From Bradyrhizobium forestalis (GTDB taxonomy: Bacteria > Pseudomonadota > Alphaproteobacteria > Rhizobiales > Xanthobacteraceae): a stretch of 64,000 nt of DNA. Position 1 is the stretch's first letter. The number at the start of each line of letters is the position of its first letter. A program made the position numbers and the translations under genes. Positions 17,029 to 24,333 of this stretch are shown here, one piece after another. The stretch is taken from the NCBI RefSeq assembly GCF_002795245.1, contig NZ_PGVG01000035.1:1-64000 (forward strand), written 5' to 3'. The notes beneath the pieces were generated by a model. The model was given only the letters and a program-made list of their open reading frames with translations. It was not told the origin of the DNA and did not search any database.

Positions 17029-17466
17029 TCACCCCGCATACGCCCGATCCAAATCCGCAATCACGATCTTCCGCATCTGCAACATGGCCTGCATGACGCG
17101 GTTCGCCTTGGTGCGGTCGGGATCGCCGAGGTAGCGGGGCAGCGCTGACGGGATCACCTGCCAGGACAGGCCGAACTTGTCCTTGAGCCAGCCGCAGCGG
17201 GATTCCTCGCCGCCGTCGGCGGTGAGCGCTTCCCAGAAATAGTCGACCTCGCCTTGTGTCTCGACGCTGATGAAGAACGACACCGCCTCGTTGAAGCGGT
17301 ATTGCGGTCCGCCATTGAGCGCGTTGAAGCGCTGCCCTTCCAGTTCGAACACCGCCATGAAGTCGCTGAGGGTCTCGACTTTCGCGTTGGGAAACACCGA
17401 TTTGTAGAACGCGACGGCTTCCGGGACGTTGTTGTCGAACCAGAGAAACGGGGTAATGGAGGTCAT
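17029..17466 (-). CDS. VOC-family protein (PhnB-like)
   Basis: The 145-residue glyoxalase/bleomycin-resistance-fold protein begins ITPFLWFDNNVPEAVAFYKS and contains FNALNGGPQYRFNEAVSFFI and GWLKDKFGLSWQVIP. These are typical of the PhnB/3-demethylubiquinone-like branch. ATG 17466 has aaggatat upstream. The enzymatic role of this branch is generally unknown. Confidence 0.88.
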   Translation of the reverse strand: MTSITPFLWFDNNVPEAVAFYKSVFPNAKVETLSDFMAVFELEGQRFNALNGGPQYRFNEAVSFFISVETQGEVDYFWEALTADGGEESRCGWLKDKFGLSWQVIPSALPRYLGDPDRTKANRVMQAMLQMRKIVIADLDRAYAG

Positions 17467-17574
17467 GCACGGATATCCTTTCGCCGCGGACCGGACGTGC
17501 GGCGCACGCCGGGGCCTTCCAAGGACGAGGCTGGGAACGGCATTCCGACATGGGAGGCGGGATTTTTCTGTTGC

Positions 17575-17650
17575 GTAGCCCGGATGAGCGGAAGCGATAT
17601 CCGGGACCGGCGGTTGCCCCGCATGTCGCTTTCGCTCATGCGGTCTACGG
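17575..17650. repeat. palindromic repeat, family E
   Basis: The outer arms gtagcccggatgagcg and cgctcatgcggtctacgg are inverted with a short centre (gatatccgggaccgg...). It is homologous to 18391-18462. Confidence 0.85.
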
Positions 17651-17734
17651 GCCGGAAAACCGGGATACCCTGTCGGAATCCGCACCCGTCGCTCGTCCTC
17701 TGGCTGCAACGCGTGATCACCCCGGAGACCCCTG

Positions 17735-18394
17735 ATGCATCCCACGATCACAGCCTTTGAAAGATCGCCCGACCGCGGCAGGGGCCAGGCCCGCGACATG
17801 CGCGTTCGCTGGGCGCTGGAAGAGGTCGGCCAGCCCTACGATGTGCGTCTTGTTTCATTCGAAGCGATGAAGCAGCCCGCGCACCGTGCGCTGCATCCGT
17901 TCGGGCAGATCCCGACTTATGAGGACGGGGATCTCGCTTTGTTCGAATCCGGGGCGATCGTGCTGCATCTCGCCGAGCGCCACGATGGTTTGCTGCCGAA
18001 GGATTCCAATGGCCGCGCCCGCGCCATCGCGTGGATGTTCGCCGCGCTCAGCACGATGGAGCCGCCGATCGTCGAGCTCACGATGGCCATGCTGGTCGAG
18101 CGCGACAAGAGCTGGTACGCGGAGCGGCTGCCCCTGCTGCAGGACCGCGTCCGCATCAGGCTCGGCGAATTGTCCCGCCGCCTCGGCAAAGCCGACTGGC
18201 TCGCCGGCGCCTTCAGCGCCGGCGACCTCATGATGGTGACGGTGCTGCGGCGGTTGAACACGTCCGGCCTGCTGGACGAATATCCTGACATCGCCGCCTA
18301 TGTCGCCCGCGGCGAAGCGCGACCGGCGTTCCGGCGCGCTTTCGACGCGCAGTTGGCGGTGTTCACCGGGGCGGCGCGTTCGTCGCAGTCGTAG
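17735..18394 (+). CDS. glutathione S-transferase family protein
   Basis: The 219-residue protein has a thioredoxin-like N-domain (to about 80, with GQIPTYEDGDLALFESGAIV giving the cis-Pro and the ESGAI glutathione site) and an all-helical C-domain. The substrate is unknown. Its stop TAG (18392-18394) is the first triplet of a family E repeat. Confidence 0.9.
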   Translation: MHPTITAFERSPDRGRGQARDMRVRWALEEVGQPYDVRLVSFEAMKQPAHRALHPFGQIPTYEDGDLALFESGAIVLHLAERHDGLLPKDSNGRARAIAWMFAALSTMEPPIVELTMAMLVERDKSWYAERLPLLQDRVRIRLGELSRRLGKADWLAGAFSAGDLMMVTVLRRLNTSGLLDEYPDIAAYVARGEARPAFRRAFDAQLAVFTGAARSSQS

Positions 18395-18462
18395 CCCGGA
18401 TGAGCGCCAGCGACATCCGGGGCCGCTGTTCCCGCATGTCGCTTCGCTCATGCGGGCTACGG
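18391..18462. repeat. palindromic repeat, family E
   Basis: The arms gtagcccggatgagcg and cgctcatgcgggctac surround a short loop. It overlaps the GST stop codon. Confidence 0.88.
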
Positions 18463-18480
18463 ACCAGGCGAAAGCCGCCC

Positions 18481-18915
18481 CTACCGCATCGTGATTGCAA
18501 GTCCGCTGAGATCCGCATTCGCCATCAGGCCGACCTGGGTGCCGGTCAGCTCCAGCACCGCGCCCTTCTGGTTGGTCAGCACGATGGCGCGGGCGCCCGC
18601 GCCGACGGCAAGGCCGGCACCGGCGGCGCCGTAGACGCCGGCGACGTCAGAGGGGCGGTTGATGTTGGAGACGCGGCCGCGCAGCACGGTTTTCGAGCCG
18701 CCGAACACGAGGCCGTAGTCGAGACCGCCGGTGGAGAGCCCATAGGTGCGGCCGCGGAAGTTGAGCACGCCCGAGCCGCCCGAGCCGCCGATGATCCAGC
18801 CCGCCTTGTAGATCGTCAGCGTCACGAAGCCGCTGTCGGCCTGCGCCGCGGTCGAGAGGCCGGCCAGGGCGGCAATGGCGACAAGCGCGGCGCGGAAGGC
18901 GGATGCGAGCTTCAT
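18481..18915 (-). CDS. exported glycine-rich protein, function unknown
   Basis: The 144-residue protein has a clear Sec signal peptide (cleavage after TAAQA). The mature part is rich in Gly and beta-prone residues, including GFVTLTIYKAGWIIGGSGG and the hydrophobic AGVYGAAGAGLAVGAGA. The layout suggests a small periplasmic beta protein or a membrane-interacting one. The family was not identified. Confidence 0.78.
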   Translation of the reverse strand: MKLASAFRAALVAIAALAGLSTAAQADSGFVTLTIYKAGWIIGGSGGSGVLNFRGRTYGLSTGGLDYGLVFGGSKTVLRGRVSNINRPSDVAGVYGAAGAGLAVGAGARAIVLTNQKGAVLELTGTQVGLMANADLSGLAITMR

Positions 18916-19363
18916 GGGGATCTCCGGGTCTATTTCTCAAGGGTGGAATCGAAGCAGACGCGGTGAATCTATCCGATCGATCGCGGCGGCAACATGATGG
19001 GGCAGCGGTGAGGCGCGGAGTGCGGCAGCGCATTCAACTGTCATCGCCCGGTTTAACCGGGCGATCCAGTATTCCAGAAGCGGTTATGATTGACCGCGGG
19101 GCCGCGGCGTACTGGATGCCCCGGTCGAGCCGGGGCATGACGACGAAGCTTGGGGCTAGCACCGACCAACTTTCATGATGCCATTTTGCCCCTGTTTTGC
19201 CCGACGGAGCAAGCGAATCTTTCGCTCTTCCCGAATTCTAAAAAACCTAATGATCTCTGCATGATCGCTACTGTGCATGGGGTTGTTTTCGCATTTTTTG
19301 TTTGGAGCGCGCCTGTCCTGCCGCTACGCTGCTGGGCCTCAGCCCTTCACCTGAGGTGAACCC
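18916..19363. other. intergenic region with a family A repeat
   Basis: No gene is supported in these 448 bases. They contain the repeat at 19040-19143 and an A+T-richer stretch around 19190-19265, likely the promoter region of the RidA gene. Short frames here lack coding character. Confidence 0.6.
19040..19143. repeat. palindromic repeat, family A
   Basis: It contains gtcatcgcccggtttaaccg, gcgatccagtattcc, then ggcgtactggatgccc and the closing ccggggcatgac. Confidence 0.88.
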
Positions 19364-19747
19364 ATGCCGATCCAGCATTTCGCGCCTCCGCCGCACGTCA
19401 AGGCGCCGCCGCTGTCCTTTGCCACCCGCGTCGGTGACCTCCTGTTCGTCTCCGGCATTCCCGGCTTCGATGCCAATGGCGCGCTGGCCGACGGCTTCGA
19501 GGCGCAGTTCGCCAACGTCGTCATCAACATCAAGCGTGTGCTGGGCGAAGCCGGCGCCGGCATGCACGATCTCGTCAAGGTCAACGTGCTCCTGCCCCGC
19601 GCCTCTGACGTCGCCGCCATGAACGCGCTCTATGCCGGCGCCTTCGGCCCGCCGCCCTACCCGGCGCGCACGACTTGCGTGGTGCACGCGCTGCCGGATC
19701 CGAAGATGCTGCTCGAGATCGAGGCGATCGCGTCACTCGCGAGGTGA
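19364..19747 (+). CDS. RidA family (YjgF/UK114) reactive-imine deaminase
   Basis: The 127-residue protein contains GDLLFVSGIPGFDANGALAD, the helix FANVVINIKRVLGEAGAGM and the active-site strand PPYPARTTCVVHALP, whose Arg positions substrate. RidA proteins hydrolyse 2-aminoacrylate and related enamines. It is probably a paralogue rather than the archetypal RidA. Confidence 0.9.
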   Translation: MPIQHFAPPPHVKAPPLSFATRVGDLLFVSGIPGFDANGALADGFEAQFANVVINIKRVLGEAGAGMHDLVKVNVLLPRASDVAAMNALYAGAFGPPPYPARTTCVVHALPDPKMLLEIEAIASLAR

Positions 19748-19890
19748 GCGTGTGGCTTGTCGGACACGCGGCCAAACCAAATGCTTGGGGAACAGCTGAC
19801 ATGTCCGTGACCGGCGGCTCCCCGGCTTGCAAAGGACCGGCTTTTACCGCACGAATTTTCAGATCCCACTTCCCCACAAGGAGATACTTC

Positions 19891-20151
19891 ATGCGTCGCG
19901 TTCTCGCGCTCTGTGCCGTTGCCGGCATCGCTAGTTCCGTGTTCGCCGTGCCCGCATTCGCGAAGGTCGGCTATTACGTGATCCGCTGGGACAACACCGG
20001 CATCTGCCAGGTCTGGAACGAGGACCTGCAGTACAAGCCGTTCCAGATTGGGGTGTCGACCTACAAGGTCGTCAGCAAGCCGCTGCCGACCTTCCAGGCC
20101 GCGTCCGATCTCCAGATCAAGATGCGCGCGGAGCGCCACTGCACGCTCTGA
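19891..20151 (+). CDS. small exported protein, paralogue A
   Basis: The 86-residue protein from ATG 19891 has an aaggag ribosome binding site and a signal peptide (cleavage after PAFA). The mature domain of about 64 residues contains GYYVIRWDNTGICQVWNED and a C-terminal Cys. It is clearly related to the next gene (20350), sharing xVIRWxxTGxCQxWxE, a PTF near the end and a final HC. Two cysteines suggest a disulfide. Function unknown. Confidence 0.8.
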   Translation: MRRVLALCAVAGIASSVFAVPAFAKVGYYVIRWDNTGICQVWNEDLQYKPFQIGVSTYKVVSKPLPTFQAASDLQIKMRAERHCTL

Positions 20152-20177
20152 GCTCTCGGCGAGAGATCGCATTTGAA

Positions 20178-20212
20178 GGGCGGGTCGCGCGAGCGATCCG
20201 CCCTCGTCTTTT
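20178..20212 (+). terminator. intrinsic terminator after the first small exported protein
   Basis: The arms gggcgggtcgc (20178-20188) and gcgatccgccc (20193-20203) form a hairpin, followed by tcgtctttt. Confidence 0.75.
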
Positions 20213-20349
20213 CCCGCCTTGTTTGAACCTGATCAGCACAAGCAGCTACTCACATCTTGTCCGGGGCGCGTCCCCCCAAAGCGTCCCGCACCACCCCCTC
20301 CCGTCATTGTCGGGAGGCGCATCACATCATTCATTTTGAGGAGCTGATC

Positions 20350-20601
20350 ATGCGTCGTCTTTCCGTGCTGTGCGCTGCCGCCGGTCTTGCCGTCACCGCG
20401 TTCGTCGCCGCGAGCCCTGCCGAAGCCAGCTATCACCTGATCCGCTGGCAGGACACCGGCTTCTGCCAGATCTGGGACGAGAGCATCCCGACCGCGCCGT
20501 GGCCGGCCGGCTATCACCGCGCCAGCGCGACCGTGCCGACCTTCCTCGACGCGCTCGTGGTGAAGGATGCCGCGCTGAAGAACGGCCACTGCAGCTGGTA
20601 A
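20350..20601 (+). CDS. small exported protein, paralogue B
   Basis: The 83-residue protein from ATG 20350 has a signal peptide (cleavage after SPAEA). Its mature domain SYHLIRWQDTGFCQIWDES matches the 19891 product, ending NGHCSW. It has its own upstream gap and terminator, so the pair arose by tandem duplication with separate transcription. Function unknown. Confidence 0.8.
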   Translation: MRRLSVLCAAAGLAVTAFVAASPAEASYHLIRWQDTGFCQIWDESIPTAPWPAGYHRASATVPTFLDALVVKDAALKNGHCSW

Positions 20602-20624
20602 CAATTCGATCGGCGGACGAAGAG

Positions 20625-20664
20625 CCGGGCAAGGACGCCAGCGTCCTTGCCCGGTTGTTTTTTG
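20625..20664 (+). terminator. strong intrinsic terminator
   Basis: A perfect 14-bp stem (ccgggcaaggacgc at 20625-20638 and its complement at 20641-20654) is followed by ttgtttttt. It also lies at the 3' end of the converging J-domain gene. Confidence 0.9.
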
Positions 20665-20692
20665 TGTTGCGCAAGCGGGAGCTGACGCGCGC

Positions 20693-21178
20693 TCACGCGT
20701 CCTTGTGCGCCCCTGGATGGATCAGGATGTCGCGTGCGGCGGCGAGGTCGATGAAGGCTTGCGCGCTGCCGCCCTGGTCGGGATGCATGCCCTTGGCGGC
20801 ACGGCGATAGGCCTGGTTGATGTCCTCGCAGGTGAGCTGCACCGCGAGCGGCAGGCCGAGCACCTTGCGGGCGCGATCCTCGCTCGAGAGCTGCTTCGGC
20901 ATGGCGTTGCGGCGACCGAAGCGCGGCGCTGTGAGATCATGGACGACCTCGAGCACCACGCCGAGACGACGCTGGGCCGCCAGCGTCACGCCGTGATCGT
21001 CATTGTCCACGGCCTGGCGCAGCACCGGAAGCGCCTGCTCGGCGGCCTGACGCAGCGTGACGTCGCTGCTCATCCGCACGATCTCCGCCAAGAGCCGGCC
21101 CGCCTCGGCCCAATCGGGCGCGTGCGCCGACCGCAGGCGTTCGAGAGCGGGTTTCCAGGAGTCGAGCCGTTCCATCAT
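20693..21178 (-). CDS. J-domain protein with N-terminal helical extension
   Basis: About 161 residues are encoded from ATG 21178. The C-terminal third is a compact J-domain with the HPD triad (AKGMHPDQGG) that stimulates Hsp70 ATPase. The N-terminal 90 residues are helical with no known domain. The longer TTG start at 21196 is less likely. It is probably a specialised DnaK co-chaperone. Confidence 0.82.
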   Translation of the reverse strand: MMERLDSWKPALERLRSAHAPDWAEAGRLLAEIVRMSSDVTLRQAAEQALPVLRQAVDNDDHGVTLAAQRRLGVVLEVVHDLTAPRFGRRNAMPKQLSSEDRARKVLGLPLAVQLTCEDINQAYRRAAKGMHPDQGGSAQAFIDLAAARDILIHPGAHKDA

Positions 21179-21289
21179 GCGCGCAACGTTTAGCAATCAA
21201 GATCAGTATGCCAAGGCCGCCGTTTCCGACCCCTTAATTTCGAGTTAGCTTTTCGTGAAACTTCGAAACGAAATCGGGAGGAATATGTC

Positions 21290-22057
21290 ATGGCATTGCT
21301 CGCAAACCACATCGCCGTCGTCACGGGTGCCGGCTCCGGCATCGGCCGGGCGATCGCCGCCGGTTATGCGCGCGAGGGCGCGCAGGTCGTGCTGCTCGAC
21401 GTCAACGCCGAGACGGTGGCGGAGGCCGCGCAGGAGATCCGGCAAGCGGGCGGCAAGGCCGAGAGCTTTGCGCTCGACGTGACCCGGCGGGAGGATTGCT
21501 TTGCGCTGGCCAAGCAGGTCGCGGGCAAGGTCGGACAGGTCTCGATCCTCGTCAACAACGCCGGCATCACCCGCCGCAACGCCTTCACCGCCGAGACCGA
21601 GACGGTGGCGAAGGACTGGAACGACATCATCTCGCTCAACCTCAACGGCGTCTTCAACATGACGCAGGCGTTCCTTAGCCCCTTGCGCGCGAGCAAAGGC
21701 CGCATCGTCAATATCGGCTCGATCCAGTCCTTCGTGCATCTGCGCACGCCGAGCTCGGCGGCGTATACGACTTCGAAACACGGCGTGCTCGGCTTCACCA
21801 AGGCGCTCGCGGTCGAGCTCGGCAAGGAAGGCGTGCGCGTCAACGCGATCGGCCCCGGCTTCATCGAAACCAACATCAACGCCAATGTGCGCGCGACCAA
21901 TCCGGCGCTGGTGCAGGCCTTCGTCGATCACACCCCGCTGGCCCGCACCGGCAAGCCCGAGGATATCGTCGGACCTGCGATCTTCCTCGCATCGGACATG
22001 TCGGCCTATGTCACCGGAACGATCGTGATGGTGGATGGCGGGTATCGGACGGTGTGA
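21290..22057 (+). CDS. SDR-family oxidoreductase
   Basis: The 255-residue classical short-chain dehydrogenase has the nucleotide motif TGAGSGIG near residue 12, NNAG, the catalytic Ser in NIGSIQS and the YTTSK tetrad (Tyr then Lys). The C-terminal GTIVMVDGGYRTV is typical of gluconate 5-dehydrogenase or FabG-like members. The substrate is undetermined. gggaggaat precedes ATG 21290. Confidence 0.92.
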   Translation: MALLANHIAVVTGAGSGIGRAIAAGYAREGAQVVLLDVNAETVAEAAQEIRQAGGKAESFALDVTRREDCFALAKQVAGKVGQVSILVNNAGITRRNAFTAETETVAKDWNDIISLNLNGVFNMTQAFLSPLRASKGRIVNIGSIQSFVHLRTPSSAAYTTSKHGVLGFTKALAVELGKEGVRVNAIGPGFIETNINANVRATNPALVQAFVDHTPLARTGKPEDIVGPAIFLASDMSAYVTGTIVMVDGGYRTV

Positions 22058-22085
22058 GGCGCCGGGCTCCCGCAACACAGACGGT

Positions 22086-22222
22086 GTCATCGCCCGCGAA
22101 GGCGGGCGATCCAGTATTCCAGAGACGATAGTCAGACACCGAGAGGCCGCGGCGTACTGGATGCCCCGCCGGAGCCTGTCATCGGGCTCGCCGAAGGCGA
22201 GACCCGGTGGCGCGGCATGACA
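22086..22222. repeat. palindromic repeat, family A (extended)
   Basis: It starts gtcatcgcccgcgaaggcgg and gcgatccagtattcc, then ggcgtactggatgccc, with an inserted cgggctcgccgaaggcg segment before the closing gcggcatgac. Confidence 0.8.
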
Positions 22223-22325
22223 ACGAGGGGTGCGGAACGAGATAGGTCCGCATCACGATGCATGTCGCACCAATCGCGGCGGCTTCGCGGCATTCCTGAG
22301 GTCAATTGGTGCGATCGCCCCCCGG

Positions 22326-22340
22326 TTAACCCTTCATTAA
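22326..22340 (+). promoter_or_regulatory. CtrA-like binding site
   Basis: TTAA-CCCTTCA-TTAA is a perfect match to the TTAA-N7-TTAA consensus of the cell-cycle regulator CtrA. Both halves read TTAACC. It lies about 95 bp before the start of the FlbD-like mini-protein. Confidence 0.6.
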
Positions 22341-22434
22341 CCAAACCCGGCCACCGTGGATCTACGGCTTGGGGGTCGTTGGTTCTCGATCCGCTTCCAG
22401 CGATGGGAGCGGGCGTTGGTCGGGAGGTGTGTCG

Positions 22435-22683
22435 ATGACCACTGTTCATGTCGCTGCGTCCGAGCCGGACGCACAATTTCTTGCTCCGAATCAGATCGTT
22501 CCGATGCTGATCGGCGCCACCGTCGACGAGGTCGAGCGCGAGCTCGTGCTCCAGACGCTGGCGCGCTGTGACGGCAACCGCACGCGTGCCTCGCGCGTGC
22601 TCGGCCTGTCGGTGCGCACGCTGCGCAACAAGATCAGGCTCTATGCCGCCTCCGGCATCGAGGTGCCTGCCTATCAAGACTAG
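22435..22683 (+). CDS. Fis-type HTH mini-protein resembling the FlbD C-terminus
   Basis: About 82 residues are encoded from ATG 22435. The segment TVDEVERELVLQTLARCDGN with VLGLSVRTLRNKIRLY is a Fis/NtrC-type helix-turn-helix, very like the DNA-binding end of the flagellar regulator FlbD. The receiver and AAA+ domains of FlbD are absent, so it cannot activate sigma-54 by itself. It could act as a DNA-binding antagonist or a nucleoid-type regulator. A CtrA-like site precedes it. Confidence 0.85.
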   Translation: MTTVHVAASEPDAQFLAPNQIVPMLIGATVDEVERELVLQTLARCDGNRTRASRVLGLSVRTLRNKIRLYAASGIEVPAYQD

Positions 22684-22692
22684 CGTGTGACA

Positions 22693-22977
22693 TCAGTCCG
22701 CCCGCGACGACGTGCTGCGCGACAAGCGGCGCAGCTCGTGCCGCAGATGCACGCCGGCGATGACCGCAAACGCGATCATCGCGACCGAGGCGGCGATCAG
22801 CTCGACCGCGCGGAGCAGGAAGGCCGTCATGACGGCCCATATCGGTTGCGGCTCCTCGGCGAATGCGACCGGCACGATGTCAGGCACCAGCAGGTGATCG
22901 AGGCCGAGCGCGGCCGCGAGAACGACAGCGAACAGGCAAAAGACTTTCCACGCTTCGCACATCAGTCGTTCTCGCAA
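22693..22977 (-). CDS. small membrane protein, two helices
   Basis: The 94-residue protein (start 22977; ATG 22962 also possible) has hydrophobic helices at about residues 11-37 and 47-72 and a basic C-terminus. No family was recognised. A FixK-like box lies 48 bp upstream. Confidence 0.7.
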   Translation of the reverse strand: MRERLMCEAWKVFCLFAVVLAAALGLDHLLVPDIVPVAFAEEPQPIWAVMTAFLLRAVELIAASVAMIAFAVIAGVHLRHELRRLSRSTSSRAD

Positions 22978-23024
22978 GGGGTCTGGCCGTGCGCGATCGA
23001 TGACACGGCCGGCCGCTCCGTCGA

Positions 23025-23038
23025 TTGACGTTGATCAA
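23025..23038. promoter_or_regulatory. FixK/FNR-like box
   Basis: TTGA-CGTTGA-TCAA fits the TTGA-N6-TCAA dyad recognised by FNR/FixK2-family regulators. It lies between two divergent genes, 48 bp before the membrane protein (22977) and 82 bp before the collagen-like gene (23120). Confidence 0.45.
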
Positions 23039-23119
23039 GCGTGGCGCGATACGCCGGCGGAATTGCTGCTGTCGTCAAACGCCGCTAAGTAGCTTGCTTC
23101 CGTGACAGGGAGCAGTGGC

Positions 23120-23629
23120 GTGGCAGACGATCAGGGACGACGGCAGGGACCTCAGGGTCCGCGCGGGCGGCAAGGCGAGCCGGGACGGCCGGGGCCGCAG
23201 GGTCATCCGGGCCGGCGTGGTCCCGACGGGGCGCGCGGCAAGCCGGGGCCGCAGGGCAAGCCGGGACCGATCGGAAAGGCCGGCCCGCCTGGCAAGCCCG
23301 GTCCGCAAGGCAAGCAGGGCGAAGCCGGCCCACGCGGAGCCGCCGGACCACAGGGACCTCTCGGACCGCAGGGGCCAGCGGGGCCGCAAGGCCCGCGCGG
23401 CGAGCCGGGGCCGCCCGGCCAATTGCCGTCGATCGAGCAAGTGCTGCCGTGGCTCGACCAGCTCTTCGACGCCTGGGACGAACGCCGCCGCCAGCGCGAA
23501 CGCGAAGCCGCCGAGCGCGAAGCGCTCGAGGCCGCCGTCCAGGAGACTGACCACGCAAGCGTCGATGACGAGAGCGATGACGGCGACGATCACAAGAAGA
23601 AAAAGAAAAAGAAGAGGCACGGCCACTAG
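23120..23629 (+). CDS. collagen-like Gly-X-Y repeat protein
   Basis: About 169 residues are encoded from GTG 23120, with aggga eight bases upstream; GTG 23102 is the other choice. Residues about 8-101 are an almost uninterrupted Gly-X-Y run (GPQGPRGRQGEPGRPGPQG and so on) rich in Pro, Lys, Arg and Gln. A helical segment (LPWLDQLFDAWDERRRQRER) predicted to coil follows, then an acidic patch and a seven-lysine run ending RHGH. No signal peptide or anchor is visible, so localisation is unclear. A trimeric collagen-like rod with a coiled-coil clamp is a reasonable inference. Confidence 0.85.
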   Translation: MADDQGRRQGPQGPRGRQGEPGRPGPQGHPGRRGPDGARGKPGPQGKPGPIGKAGPPGKPGPQGKQGEAGPRGAAGPQGPLGPQGPAGPQGPRGEPGPPGQLPSIEQVLPWLDQLFDAWDERRRQREREAAEREALEAAVQETDHASVDDESDDGDDHKKKKKKKRHGH

Positions 23630-23638
23630 CAGACGAAC

Positions 23639-23854
23639 CTATTTCGGCCGATCCTCGCGTTGCGACAACATGCCCATGCGCTCGAACTGCCAGCGCATGG
23701 CGCGATACCAGAGATAGCCGACCGCCGTGCCGCACAGGGCGAGGATGATCACGTTTGCGCTCGAGAACGAGCCGCTCCACCACATCATCCACGCGGTCCA
23801 TAGCAGCGTGAAGACGATGGCACCTGCTTTCAACGGAAGAAGGGGGCGGCTCAT
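23639..23854 (-). CDS. small inner-membrane protein, two helices
   Basis: About 71 residues are encoded from ATG 23854 (ccggag upstream). Two hydrophobic helices (LKAGAIVFTLLWTAWMMWW and VIILALCGTAVGYLWY) are followed by a basic tail. Function unknown. A longer start at 23893 is less well supported. Confidence 0.7.
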   Translation of the reverse strand: MSRPLLPLKAGAIVFTLLWTAWMMWWSGSFSSANVIILALCGTAVGYLWYRAMRWQFERMGMLSQREDRPK

Positions 23855-23942
23855 GGTCGTGCTCCGGGCGATCAAAACCCCGGCCACCACCATCGCAAGC
23901 TGAGACAGCAGATACCGTGAGCCAGATCACTGAGCGCGTCGT

Positions 23943-24212
23943 TCACGAGCCGAAACGCAGCCGCGAGCGCTCTTTCGCCTTTTCCGCCTCGACCTCACGG
24001 TCGCGCGCCGGGGCATGCGTATGCAGCGACGTCAGGAGTCTTCGTGCGGCCTCAGAGACCTCGGCCACCGCACGCTCGAACGCCGCCTCGTTGAGCTGCG
24101 ACGGCTTGTTGAAACCCGACAGCTTTCGCACGAACTGCAGCGCGCTGGCGTGAATCTCGTCCTCCGTCGCCGGCGGCTCGAAGTTGAACAGCGTCTTGAT
24201 GTTGCGGCACAT
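23943..24212 (-). CDS. DUF2277 family protein
   Basis: The 89-residue protein begins MCRNIKTLFNFEPPATEDEI and continues ASALQFVRKLSGFNKPSQLN, the signature of the DUF2277 family. It is short, helical and probably cytoplasmic. The function of the family is not known. Confidence 0.9.
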   Translation of the reverse strand: MCRNIKTLFNFEPPATEDEIHASALQFVRKLSGFNKPSQLNEAAFERAVAEVSEAARRLLTSLHTHAPARDREVEAEKAKERSRLRFGS

Positions 24213-24333
24213 GCAGGATCTCCGGATGTTTCCCTCAAGGACGATCGACGACGACGAAATCCTACATCTTCCCCTGCACTTCTGTTAAGTTCCGCCGCAA
24301 CGCGGCCGCCGACCATGAGCCGCAACGGGGGAG

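Larger units (their letters stand above)
22058..22434. other. intergenic region: family A repeat and CtrA-like box
   Basis: There is no supported gene in these 377 bases. They contain a long family A element (22086-22222) and then a promoter-like segment with the CtrA-type box at 22326-22340 ahead of the Fis-type gene. Confidence 0.65.

Noticed and set aside
21236..21250. CtrA-like site TTAA-N7-TTAG before the SDR gene
   Set aside because: One half-site is imperfect and the gene has no cell-cycle link.
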